Source of the DNA: an uncultured Pseudomonadota bacterium
Lineage (GTDB): Bacteria; Pseudomonadota; Alphaproteobacteria; RF32; CAG-239
DNA: 35,164 nucleotides
Reading direction: 5' to 3'
Assembly: GCA_949289935.1 (NCBI GenBank)
Contig: CASEQD010000012.1
Coordinates: 1 to 35,164 of the forward strand
The notes below the pieces were generated by a model that was not told the DNA's origin, made no database searches, and saw only the letters and a program-made list of their open reading frames with translations. Position 1 is the stretch's first letter, and every line of letters starts with the position of its first letter. Made by a program: the position numbers and the translations under genes. Positions 1-7,420 of this stretch are shown in pieces.

Positions 1-732
1 CTTGGTTATACCGAAACTTCCGATTCCGGAAATTGCATAAAATGTTTCTTTGGCAATTATTGGGCTTGCCCCGGAAAAAACACCGAAGAAGAACCGGAAG
101 AACCTGAAGCCGACGTTCTCGGTCAGTGTAACGGTTATGCCAAAAACTGCAAAATCGCCGATATATTGAACAGCGATGGAACTTGTACAAGCGATAAAGT
201 CAGCGGCAAAACGCCGATTGGTGTTGTGGTTTACATCAGCGATGGCACGGATAAATGCGGCTACGCTATGACCGCCAGTCCGATAGCAACAAATATTGGG
301 TGGTCAACAGAAGCTGTTGATACCGGTGTTTTTCAGTCGTCAAATAGTCAGAAAGCAATCAAAGATTTCAACGTCAGCAGCAATATGACTAAAATAATCC
401 AAGTGAGTAACGGCAACAGTAGTACATATCCGGCAGCCTATGCCGCATTGAACTATGCGCCAAGTGCGGCGCCGACCTCTAAGGGTAAGTGGATGTTGCC
501 GACAGCAGGGATTTTGGATAGTCTTTACACCAATCTGAATGCTGTCAATAACACCATATCCAAACTGGGCGGAACACAACTAACAAATGATAATGAGCAC
601 ATCTGGTCATCGTCCGAGGAATCACGCTACGCTGCGTGGGTCTTCTGTACAAATCGTGGCTACGGAGTGTACGGCAGCGGTAAGGGTAACTATAACGACG
701 ACTACGTCGTTCGCCCGGTGCTCGCTTTTTAA
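1..732 (+). CDS. Cys-rich protein with DUF1566/Lcl-like C-terminal domain, 5' end outside window
   Basis: The frame is open from base 1, so the N-terminus lies outside the window; a TTG at 166 is only an internal codon. About 243 residues are visible. A Cys module (C-I-K-C, then NYWACP) is followed by an acidic E/P-rich linker and a domain opening TPIGVVVY. That domain continues with YPAAYAA and KGKWMLP and ends with WSSSEE...AW...YVVRPVLAF. This matches the general pattern of DUF1566 / Fibrobacter-paralogue domains, which have a C-type-lectin-like fold and are usually exported. The Cys content suggests a disulfide-bonded surface or periplasmic protein, but no signal peptide can be seen. It is homologous to the genes at 4908-5692 and 33208-34146, and the first 73 bases are almost identical to 4985-5057. 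Ligand and function are unknown. Confidence 0.8.
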   Translation, partial: LGYTETSDSGNCIKCFFGNYWACPGKNTEEEPEEPEADVLGQCNGYAKNCKIADILNSDGTCTSDKVSGKTPIGVVVYISDGTDKCGYAMTASPIATNIGWSTEAVDTGVFQSSNSQKAIKDFNVSSNMTKIIQVSNGNSSTYPAAYAALNYAPSAAPTSKGKWMLPTAGILDSLYTNLNAVNNTISKLGGTQLTNDNEHIWSSSEESRYAAWVFCTNRGYGVYGSGKGNYNDDYVVRPVLAF

Positions 733-801
733 GTAAAGAGTTTTAACTGTCGGCTGTGGCCGGAACTTGTAAAAATGTTGCCCCATCATCACAAACAATC
801 A

Positions 802-842
802 GGGACAATAAACATTGTATAATATACTTCGTTTATTGTCCC
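802..842. terminator. 12-bp perfect inverted repeat, probable bidirectional terminator
   Basis: GGGACAATAAAC (802-813) is exactly complementary to GTTTATTGTCCC (831-842), with a 17-nt AT-rich loop. It lies 70 nt after the stop at 732 and 58 nt past the stop of the converging transporter gene. The stem is AT-rich and followed only by CTTTAT, so it is a weak terminator at best. A protein-binding site is possible. Confidence 0.5.
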
Positions 843-848
843 TTTATG

Positions 849-886
849 TTATAAACTCCGGGATGAAATGTCCGCGGAGCTTATAA
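849..886 (-). terminator. Imperfect inverted repeat after the transporter gene
   Basis: TTATAA-A-CTCCG (849-860) pairs with CGGAG-C-TTATAA (875-886), with one mismatch and a 14-nt loop. It begins 14 nt beyond the stop of the minus-strand transporter, as a terminator or 3'-stabilising hairpin would. There is no clear U-run. Confidence 0.35.
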
Positions 887-899
887 GCTATGCGAAAGT

Positions 900-2249
900 T
901 TATTCAAAATATTGAATATACAGCCACAGGCTGGAAATAATAACGCTGATGAGCATCACCGGGATAGACCATTTCAGGAACGGAATAAACCCGATATGTT
1001 GTCCTTTGCGTTGAGCCAGTCCGGCCACGATAACATTGGCAGAAGCGCCGATAAGCGTACCGTTTCCGCCGAAACAAGCGCCGAGTGACAAAGCCCACCA
1101 TACCGGCATCATCGCTTCGCGTCCGCCTAAAGCCGGTTCCATGGATTTTAACATCGGAATCATGGTGGCGACAAACGGAATATTGTCGATGGCGCTGGAA
1201 AAAATAGCCGATACCCACAAAATCAGCATCATGGTTTTTGAAATGCTGCCCGCCGTCAGATTGACAAAATAATTGCCGAGCATTTTCAAAACGCCTGTTT
1301 CTTCCAACCCATAAACAATGACGAACAAGCCGGTAAAGAAGAAAATCGTTGTCCAGTCGACCAGGGCAAAAATGTCGGCGGTTTTCTTGTCTCTTTCCTC
1401 ATGACTGTTTCCGAAAGTATACAAAAGCAGCAGAACCGAAGCGCCGCACAAAGCGATTGTTCCGTTGGCAAGATGCAGTTTTTCCGCCAGAATAAACGAA
1501 ACAATAACCCCGGCTAAAACCACCAGCGATTTAATCAGCAGCGATTTGTCGCTAATGGCGTCCGCCGCATTGATTTTCATCACCTGGGCACGCCGCTGGG
1601 CATTGGTAACCAAATGTTTTCCCCAGAAAAAGTCAAAGATAAGAATAATGACCAGCATGGTAACAAGCACAATCGGCGTCAGCTCATAAACAAAATCCAT
1701 AAATGAGAGGTTCAGCGCCGAGCCGATGAGAATATTCGGAGGATCGCCGATAAGCGTGGCAGTTCCGCCGATATTTGCGGCAAAAATTTCCAGAATCAAA
1801 TATGGATAAGGATTAACTTTCAATTTTTCCGTAATCTGAAAAGTAACCGGCACAATCAGCAGAACCGTGGTAACATTGTCCAGAAAAGCCGAGAAAAACG
1901 CCGTAACAAAAGCCATTACGGCCAGCAGTCCCCGTGGATTGGCGTGGACTTTTTTGGCGCCCCAGATGGCCACATATTGAAACATGCCCGATTTTTCGGC
2001 AATATTGACAATAATCATCATGCCGGTTAAAAGAGCCAGCGTGTTAAAGTCAATTCCCTGAAGGGCGGTGCTTTGGGTTAAAATGCCGGAGATAATCATG
2101 ACAGACGCGGCCAGCAGGGCGACGACGGCACGATTGAGTTTCTCCGCAAACAAAATAAGGTAGCATACCACGACAATGGCTGTCGCCACAATCTGCGGAT
2201 TGAATCCCCAGATTAAATTTGCCGCTGGTAAGGCTTCTACTGCATTCAT
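900..2249 (-). CDS. ArsB/NhaD-type ion transporter, copy 1
   Basis: A 449-residue polytopic inner-membrane protein of the ion transporter superfamily (ArsB/NhaD/P-protein branch). It has two half-repeats of hydrophobic helices. The first carries DNVTTVLL and GDPPNILIG; the second carries DNIPFVATMIPM and GACFGGNGTLIGASANVI. These paired Asp-Asn and Gly-rich hairpins are typical of the family. Relatives exchange Na+ for H+ or move arsenite or dicarboxylates; the substrate cannot be read from sequence. The start is the ATG at 2249, with a GAGGAT ribosome site. It lies 121 nt after a close paralogue of identical length (2371-3720). A hairpin separates the two, so expression may be partly uncoupled. 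Confidence 0.88.
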   Translation of the reverse strand: MNAVEALPAANLIWGFNPQIVATAIVVVCYLILFAEKLNRAVVALLAASVMIISGILTQSTALQGIDFNTLALLTGMMIIVNIAEKSGMFQYVAIWGAKKVHANPRGLLAVMAFVTAFFSAFLDNVTTVLLIVPVTFQITEKLKVNPYPYLILEIFAANIGGTATLIGDPPNILIGSALNLSFMDFVYELTPIVLVTMLVIILIFDFFWGKHLVTNAQRRAQVMKINAADAISDKSLLIKSLVVLAGVIVSFILAEKLHLANGTIALCGASVLLLLYTFGNSHEERDKKTADIFALVDWTTIFFFTGLFVIVYGLEETGVLKMLGNYFVNLTAGSISKTMMLILWVSAIFSSAIDNIPFVATMIPMLKSMEPALGGREAMMPVWWALSLGACFGGNGTLIGASANVIVAGLAQRKGQHIGFIPFLKWSIPVMLISVIISSLWLYIQYFE

Positions 2250-2338
2250 TTTGGAATATCCTCATAAATAATGGTTAAATACAATCTGATATATAACCGA
2301 TACATGCTAAGATTCTCTTAAAATTTAACATAAAAATT

Positions 2339-2360
2339 AAGGGAGCGGATTTCGCTCCCT
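2339..2360 (-). terminator. Intercistronic hairpin between the two transporters
   Basis: GGGAGCG (2341-2347) and CGCTCCC (2353-2359) form a stem, extended by the flanking A/T pair. Read on the minus strand it follows the upstream transporter stop (2371) and is trailed by TTAATTTTTATG, as in an intrinsic terminator or attenuator. Confidence 0.65.
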
Positions 2361-2370
2361 GCAATGTCGG

Positions 2371-3720
2371 CTACATAAAATGCCTGATATGCAGATACAA
2401 GGCCGCAACACCGACGCTTGCCAGCATAACCGGAATTGACCAGATGAGAAAACGCATAAAATGGATGGGGTGTCCTTCCCGCTGCGCCATACCGGCAACG
2501 ATTACGTTGGCTGAAGCGGCAATTAGCGAACCGTTCCCGCCGAAACAGGCGCCGAGTGACAAAGCCCACCACACCGGCATCATAACTTCTCTTCCGCCCA
2601 TGCCTGCCTCCATGGTTTTAATCATTGGAATCATGGTGGCGACAAACGGAATATTGTCAATGGCCGTCGATACAAAAGCCGAAATCCACACAACCAGCAT
2701 GGTTGCTTTTTCAATGCTGCCGTCGGTATAATCAATAAACTTGTTGCCGAGCAGGGTTAAAACGCCGGCTTGTTCCAGTCCGTAGACAATGGCAAACAAC
2801 CCCGCAAAGAAAAAGATTGTCGTCCAGTCCACCAGGTTAAAAGCTTCTTCCACTTTGTGGTCGCGCACGTCGTGCGTTGCGCCGAGAGTATAAACAAACA
2901 AAAGCACCACGGCGCCGAACATGGCAATTGTCCCGTTGGCGATATGCAAATGTTCCGCCGCCATAAATCCGGCAATAACCAGCACCAGCACGGTCAGTGA
3001 TTTCCACAGCAGCGGATAATCGGAGATGGCATCCGCTTCGTTCATTTTCATCACGGATTTGCGATCTTTTTCGGAAGCGGTGAATTTCCGTCCGTAAACA
3101 AAGTCAAAAGCTATAATCAGCAAAACCATCGTAACCGCCACCACCGGCGTCAGTTCGTTGACAAAGTCCATAAAGGAGAGGTTCAAAGCCGAACCGATGA
3201 GAATATTCGGAGGATCTCCGATAAGCGTGGCAGTTCCGCCGATGTTTGAAGCAAAAATTTCCAAAATCAGATAAGGGTAGGGATTAAGTTTCAGTTTGCG
3301 GGTAATTTGAAAAGTGACCGGAGCAATCAACAGCACGGTGGTAACATTGTCCAGCAGGGCGGAAAACATAGCCGTAACCACGGCCAGCACAATCATAATC
3401 CCGCGCGGATTGGCCTGCACTTTTTTTGCCGACCAGATGGCCACATATTGAAACATTCCCGATTTTTCGGCAATCCCGACAATAATCATCATGCCGATAA
3501 GCAGTGCCAGAGTATTAAAGTCAATGCCCTGAATGGCGGTTGTTTGGGTTAAAACGCCGGCAAAAATCATAACCGCCGCCCCGGCAATGGCAACAACGGC
3601 TCGGTTTAGTTTTTCGGTAAAAAGAATAATATAGCTGACAACCAGAATAGCCGTCGACACAATCATCGGATTCCATCCGAAAATTACCTGTGATGAAGAT
3701 ATCAAACTTTCGGCATGCAT
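2371..3720 (-). CDS. ArsB/NhaD-type ion transporter, copy 2
   Basis: A 449-residue membrane protein with the same motifs as copy 1: DNVTTVLL, GDPPNILIG, DNIPFVATMIPM, GACFGGNGSLIAASANVIVAG. The two copies share most residues over their whole length, including the loops after TM1. They differ mainly in the cytoplasmic loop around 205-235 and in transmembrane residues. The start is the ATG at 3720, preceded by GGAG. It follows the TrmJ-like gene by 63 nt and may share its promoter. Both copies look intact, so both are probably functional cation/proton or anion exchangers. Substrate unknown. Confidence 0.88.
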   Translation of the reverse strand: MHAESLISSSQVIFGWNPMIVSTAILVVSYIILFTEKLNRAVVAIAGAAVMIFAGVLTQTTAIQGIDFNTLALLIGMMIIVGIAEKSGMFQYVAIWSAKKVQANPRGIMIVLAVVTAMFSALLDNVTTVLLIAPVTFQITRKLKLNPYPYLILEIFASNIGGTATLIGDPPNILIGSALNLSFMDFVNELTPVVAVTMVLLIIAFDFVYGRKFTASEKDRKSVMKMNEADAISDYPLLWKSLTVLVLVIAGFMAAEHLHIANGTIAMFGAVVLLFVYTLGATHDVRDHKVEEAFNLVDWTTIFFFAGLFAIVYGLEQAGVLTLLGNKFIDYTDGSIEKATMLVVWISAFVSTAIDNIPFVATMIPMIKTMEAGMGGREVMMPVWWALSLGACFGGNGSLIAASANVIVAGMAQREGHPIHFMRFLIWSIPVMLASVGVAALYLHIRHFM

Positions 3721-3783
3721 GTTTTTTTCTCCGCAATTAATCCAAAATTATCAAAAGCATACATGCCTTCTCTGAAAATTTGG

Positions 3784-4512
3784 TTAAGTATTTTTACCTT
3801 GCGACAAATAATTGATAATGCCGTACAAAGTGTTGAGTTCCGGTTCCGTAATTTCACCGCGCAAAAAAATATTGTGCAGATTAACCAGCATGCGCGGGCG
3901 TTTCTCTTCATCCTGAAAAGCCCGGCAGCCGGAAAGTTTGTCATCCAGAAAATCAAAAAAACGGTTGATTTTTTCTTTGTCGGCAATTGCAGCGCCGTTG
4001 GTAACCAGTTGTACTTCGGGCACATCAAGCCGGTGTTTGTAAATTTCGTAACCGGCCAGCAACACCGCCTGAGACAGGTTAAGCGAACAATGTTCGGGGT
4101 TGAGCGGAATTTCAATAATCTTGTCTGCCAGAGCAACGTCGTCGTTGTGTAGCCCGGTACGCTCCGGACCGAACAAAATGCCGCACCGGACGCCGGAAGC
4201 ATTTTTCAGGGCGATTTCTTTGGCGGCGCCCTCCGCGGTTTCAACAATTTTAATCATATTGCGTCGGCGGGCGGTGGTGGCATAAACCAGTTCCAGATCG
4301 GCAACGGCTTCGGCTGTGGAAGCATATAATTTGGCATGATGTAAAATCTTGTCGGCGCCGGAAGAAGCGGCAACGGCTTTGTCGGAAAGGTGGAATTCGC
4401 GCGGAGCCACGATTCTCATTTCATAAAGGCCGCAGTTCATCATGGCGCGGGCGGACATGCCGATATTTTCCGCCATCTGCGGATGAACCAAAATCATAGC
4501 CGGATTATTCAT
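3784..4512 (-). CDS. trmJ: TrmJ/TrmH-family tRNA 2'-O-methyltransferase
   Basis: A 242-residue SpoU/TrmH (SPOUT) methyltransferase. The N-terminus PAMILVHPQMAENIGMSARAM matches the opening of TrmJ. The three SPOUT motifs are visible: NIGMSARAMMNCGL, ILFGPERTGL and IPLNPEHCSLNLSQAVLLAGYEI, which together form the trefoil-knot SAM site. A C-terminal helical extension (about residues 185-240) also fits TrmJ. TrmJ methylates the ribose of residue 32 in the tRNA anticodon loop; other TrmH paralogues look similar, so the target is inferred. The start at 4512 has a GGGAG ribosome site. It is first of three minus-strand genes behind the promoter at 4543-4571. Confidence 0.85.
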   Translation of the reverse strand: MNNPAMILVHPQMAENIGMSARAMMNCGLYEMRIVAPREFHLSDKAVAASSGADKILHHAKLYASTAEAVADLELVYATTARRRNMIKIVETAEGAAKEIALKNASGVRCGILFGPERTGLHNDDVALADKIIEIPLNPEHCSLNLSQAVLLAGYEIYKHRLDVPEVQLVTNGAAIADKEKINRFFDFLDDKLSGCRAFQDEEKRPRMLVNLHNIFLRGEITEPELNTLYGIINYLSQGKNT

Positions 4513-4542
4513 CAGTTAAAACTCCCGTAAATTTTTTTATGC

Positions 4543-4571
4543 ATTAAATATCAAGCCTTTCCGCCCGTCAA
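4543..4571 (-). promoter_or_regulatory. Candidate sigma-70 promoter for trmJ
   Basis: On the minus strand, TTGACG (4571-4566) and TTTAAT (4548-4543) are separated by exactly 17 nt. The expected start site is near 4536, about 24 nt ahead of the ATG at 4512. Confidence 0.55.
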
Positions 4572-4649
4572 CGAAAAAAAGAATAATGTTTCCAAAATCC
4601 TCTGAATCTTTTTCAATGACAGAGTCTGAAGTAGCTATACTTTACTCCT

Positions 4650-4793
4650 TTTCCCTCAGGGATGGAACTCTCTCTCCTCCTCCCCCTGAGTACTCCCCTC
4701 TCATTCCCTCCCTGAGTAGGGCTTTCCCTTTTCTCCTCCCCTGAGTACTCCCCTCATTCCCTCCCTGAGTAGGGAGGGTTAGGGAGGGTATGA
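4650..4793. repeat. GC-rich short-repeat array A
   Basis: Part of the gene-free stretch 4513-4904. Four good units and one degenerate unit (4650-4662) of a C-rich motif with core CCCTGAGTA alternate in two forms: CTCCCCTGAGTACTCCCCTC and TTCCCTCCCTGAGTAGGG. The pair is tandemly repeated at about 4676-4721 and 4734-4774. The array ends with GGGAGGGTTAGGGAGGGTA. Each unit is nearly self-complementary around TGAGTAGG, so single-strand hairpins are possible. Related arrays occur at 5706-5754 and 34895-35042, always beside Cys-rich/DUF1566 genes. No spacers or cas genes were seen, so this is not CRISPR; it resembles REP-type intergenic repeats. Confidence 0.8.
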
Positions 4794-4846
4794 TTTAAAC
4801 AAAAAAAATCCTCTTCATTTTTTTCACCTTTGCATGAAATTAGTGA

Positions 4847-4902
4847 TTGAACAATGATAAAATCCATGTTACACTAAAATCAGTGATGATAAAGTGTGGA
4901 GG
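4847..4902 (+). promoter_or_regulatory. Candidate promoter and ribosome site of the frameshifted Cys-rich gene
   Basis: TTGAAC (4847-4852) and TACACT (4870-4875) are spaced by 17 nt, a good sigma-70 arrangement. A strong GGAGG follows at 4898-4902. Two ATGs follow at once (4903 and 4908). The first reads four codons to a stop, the second 38 codons to a stop, and neither is in frame with the large reading frame downstream. Confidence 0.5.
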
Positions 4903-4907
4903 ATGAA

Positions 4908-5692
4908 ATGCGTGTGATTCTTTCCGCCGGCAAAAAGGTATATTTTACCCTGCTGGCTTCTTCGATACGCAGGACTGTCAAACCCTCGGATATACCGAAA
5001 CTTCCGATTCCGGAAATTGCATAAAATGTTTCTTTGGCAATTATTGGGCTTGTCCCGAACCGGCCAAACCCGAAGGAGCCGTTCTCGGTCAGTGCACCGG
5101 CTATGCCAAAAACTGTAATATTGCCGATATCCTTTACACAGACGGCACCTGTTCCGCCGATGTCGTCTCCGGTAAAACCCCGATTGCCGTCGTCGTTTAT
5201 ATCGGCGGAGACGGCTGCGGACAGGCCTTGGCTCTGGAAGGACTGAGAACCTATCAATGGTCAACGGAATATGTCGATATCCCGGATTTGTTCAATTACA
5301 GCAGCAAACCAGTCAATGATTTTGACAGCTGTGAGAATACCAAAACAGTTATTGATTACAGTTACAAGCAATATGGCGACAGCGCTTATAAGTATTACCC
5401 AGCTTTTTGGCAGGTATATAACTATGCCCCGTCAACCATGCCGGAAACCAAAGGAAAATGGTGTTTACCGGCCGGCGGCGTATTAAACAGCATCTATCAG
5501 AACAAAGCGGCTATTGACCAAAGCTTAACCAGAATTAACAAGGAAAATATCATCAACGATTGGTGGTCGTCGTCCGAGGAGAATAATTTCCACGCGTGGT
5601 ACTGGTACGCGTCTTCGGGTGTGTTCATCAACAGCAGTACCCGCAGCACTAAGAGAGTTGCCTACTATGTTCGCCCGGTGCTCGCTTTTTAA
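4908..5692 (+). pseudogene. Cys-rich DUF1566-like gene with disrupted start (frameshift or silent cassette)
   Basis: The large frame is open from just after a stop at 4904-4906 to the stop at 5690-5692, but has no ATG, GTG or TTG before the conserved Cys module. It encodes FFDTQDCQTLGYTE, a CIKC...NYWACP module, an E/P/A linker, TPIAVVVYIGG, KGKWCLPAGG, and the ending WWSSSEE...AW...YYVRPVLAF. The ATG at 4908, next to the GGAGG, reads MRVILSAGKK up to an A5 tract (4932-4936). One extra A there would join it to the large frame. It may therefore be a pseudogene, a phase-variable or frameshifted gene, a base-call error, or a donor cassette. No convincing signal peptide is visible. It is a close relative of the gene at 1-732. 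Confidence 0.7.
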
Positions 5693-5705
5693 CCCCGCCT
5701 TTTTT

Positions 5706-5754
5706 CTCCAACTCCTACTCAGGGGGAGAGAAAACGGAAAATTACTCAGAGAGG
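5706..5754. repeat. Short GC-rich repeats B
   Basis: CTCCAACTCC is followed by TACTCAGGGGGAGAG (5716-5730), and a degenerate ATTACTCAGAGAGG follows at 5741-5754. This is the same motif as arrays A and C in the reverse orientation, placed 14 nt after the stop of the frameshifted Cys-rich gene. The rest of the interval 5755-5875 shows only a small CACCT/AGGTG hairpin and no gene. Confidence 0.7.
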
Positions 5755-5875
5755 AAATAAAACCAATCTCTCCGCCGGTACAATCTGAGCATCGCGCCTT
5801 ATCCGCCCCGGAACAGGATACCGCTAACCTAGCGCTCACCTCGTCAGGTGTCCCCGCCCCGGATTCCTTCCGGTT

Positions 5876-7333
5876 TCATGATAGGGTTGGATGAAGATTT
5901 TTCAAAACTTCTTCGTGGTCGCTGAAAGGATGCATGACGCCTTTAACAATTTGCCCAGGCTCGTGCCCTTTGCCGGCCACAATCAACACATCACCGGAAT
6001 CAAGTTTTGCCATGGCGGTCTTAATGGCTTCGGCGCGGTTGCCGATGTTGATGCCTCCGGGACAGGCTGCCATAATTTCATCCCGGATGACGGCGGCGTC
6101 TTCGGAACGGGGGTTGTCATCGGTAACATAAACCACATCGGCAAGTTCGGCGGCAATCCTGCCCATTTGCGGACGCTTGCCTTTATCGCGGTCGCCGCCG
6201 CAGCCGAATAAAACCTGAAGTTTTCCGGAAGTATGAGGCCGCATGGCTCTTAAAACATTTTCAATGGCGTCCGGCGTATGAGCATAATCGACATAAACCG
6301 CCGCCCCTGAATCTGTCTGGCCGATAAATTCAAGCCGGCCTTTGGCGCCGTGTATTTTTTCAGCATATTTGACAATTTCAAAAGGCCGCCCGGTCAGTTC
6401 GGCCGCCAGCCCGAGCGCACACAAAACATTCATGGCCTGAAACTCTCCGGCCAGAGGAATGTTAAGGGAAATTTCCCGGCCGTAATAACGGAGATCAAGC
6501 TTTTGCCCGTGGGGCAGGGGCACGGCGCGGTACAGTTGAATCTCCCTGCCGTTATGCCCATAAGTAACGGGCTTTTTGCCTGTTTCAAGACAGGCTTTTT
6601 CCAAAACCGGAAAAACATCAATATCGGCGTTAAGAACGGCGCTGCCGCCCGGCATCAGCATGTCGGTAAAAAGAAGCTTTTTGGCTTCGAAATAATTTTC
6701 CATGGTTTTATGATAATCCAGATGATCGCGGGTAAGGTTGGTAAATCCGGCCGCCTGAAGTTTAACGCCGCCGATGCGGTATTGACAAATTCCGTGGCTG
6801 GATGCCTCCATAATCATATAATGATATCCTTCCGAAGCCAGTTGAGACAAATCCCGATGAATGGTGAGCGGATCAGGCGTCGTCATGGCATATTGCGGCT
6901 CTTCATTGTTTTTTATCAAACCGAGCGTGCCGAGACTGGCCGCTTTCAGCCCGGCGGATGTTAATATCTGTCGGACAAAATCGGCAATTGAGGTTTTGCC
7001 GTTGGTTCCGGTAACGGCGGCAATATGTTCCGGCTGCCGGGCATAAAAGGCGGCGGCAATTTTGGCAAAATCCCGGTGTGGATTGTCGGAAAGCAAAAAA
7101 ACAACGCCGGGACATTTGTCCGCAACGGAAAAGTCATCGGTCAAAACAGCGGCGGCGCCTTTGGCGGCCGCTTCCGGAATATAAGCATTCCCGTCAAAAG
7201 AAGTTCCCTTCAAAGCAGCAAAAAGAAAGCCTTTTTGTACCTGTCTTGAATCCGAAGCAATCCCGGAAATGTCGACATCGTCAGCGGGAACATTTTTCAA
7301 AGCAATATTTTTAACCAGCTCGGTAAGTTTCAT
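5876..7333 (-). CDS. murE: UDP-MurNAc-tripeptide synthetase MurE (meso-DAP type)
   Basis: A 485-residue cytoplasmic Mur ligase that adds the third amino acid to UDP-MurNAc-L-Ala-D-Glu in peptidoglycan synthesis. The N-terminal domain has SDSRQVQKGFLFAALKG (UDP binding). The central ATPase has TGTNGKTS (about 108-115) and MEASSHGI; the C-terminal part has VDYAHTPDAIENVL and DDNPRSED. The DNPR motif marks enzymes that add meso-diaminopimelate. The start at ATG 7333 (MKLTEL) has GGAG just upstream and gives the usual length; an earlier in-frame start at 7357 is less likely. It stands alone here, without ftsI, murF or mraY. It is divergent from the DUF1847 gene. Confidence 0.95.
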   Translation of the reverse strand: MKLTELVKNIALKNVPADDVDISGIASDSRQVQKGFLFAALKGTSFDGNAYIPEAAAKGAAAVLTDDFSVADKCPGVVFLLSDNPHRDFAKIAAAFYARQPEHIAAVTGTNGKTSIADFVRQILTSAGLKAASLGTLGLIKNNEEPQYAMTTPDPLTIHRDLSQLASEGYHYMIMEASSHGICQYRIGGVKLQAAGFTNLTRDHLDYHKTMENYFEAKKLLFTDMLMPGGSAVLNADIDVFPVLEKACLETGKKPVTYGHNGREIQLYRAVPLPHGQKLDLRYYGREISLNIPLAGEFQAMNVLCALGLAAELTGRPFEIVKYAEKIHGAKGRLEFIGQTDSGAAVYVDYAHTPDAIENVLRAMRPHTSGKLQVLFGCGGDRDKGKRPQMGRIAAELADVVYVTDDNPRSEDAAVIRDEIMAACPGGINIGNRAEAIKTAMAKLDSGDVLIVAGKGHEPGQIVKGVMHPFSDHEEVLKNLHPTLS

Positions 7334-7420
7334 CGATTCTCTCCTGAAAACAACCAAAAGGCTAACATAAAAAAACTAATAAACGGTTTAAGCTTGCATT
7401 TGCCCCGGAGAAAGGATAAC

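Noticed and set aside
166-732. Separate 188-residue gene starting at TTG 166
   Set aside because: The same frame is open to base 1 and matches the paralogue at 4991 onward, so 166 is internal.
4650-5754. CRISPR array
   Set aside because: Units are near-palindromic C-rich motifs without unique spacers of constant length, and no cas genes are present.
5693-5875. DGR template repeat downstream of the variable gene
   Set aside because: Nothing in this interval or elsewhere in the window matches the 24-nt 3' box, and no reverse transcriptase motif (such as xADD) was seen in any supported gene.
5876-5894. 91-residue plus-strand frame (5619-5894) crossing the end of the variable gene
   Set aside because: It is an out-of-frame shadow of the variable gene and repeat B, without family similarity.
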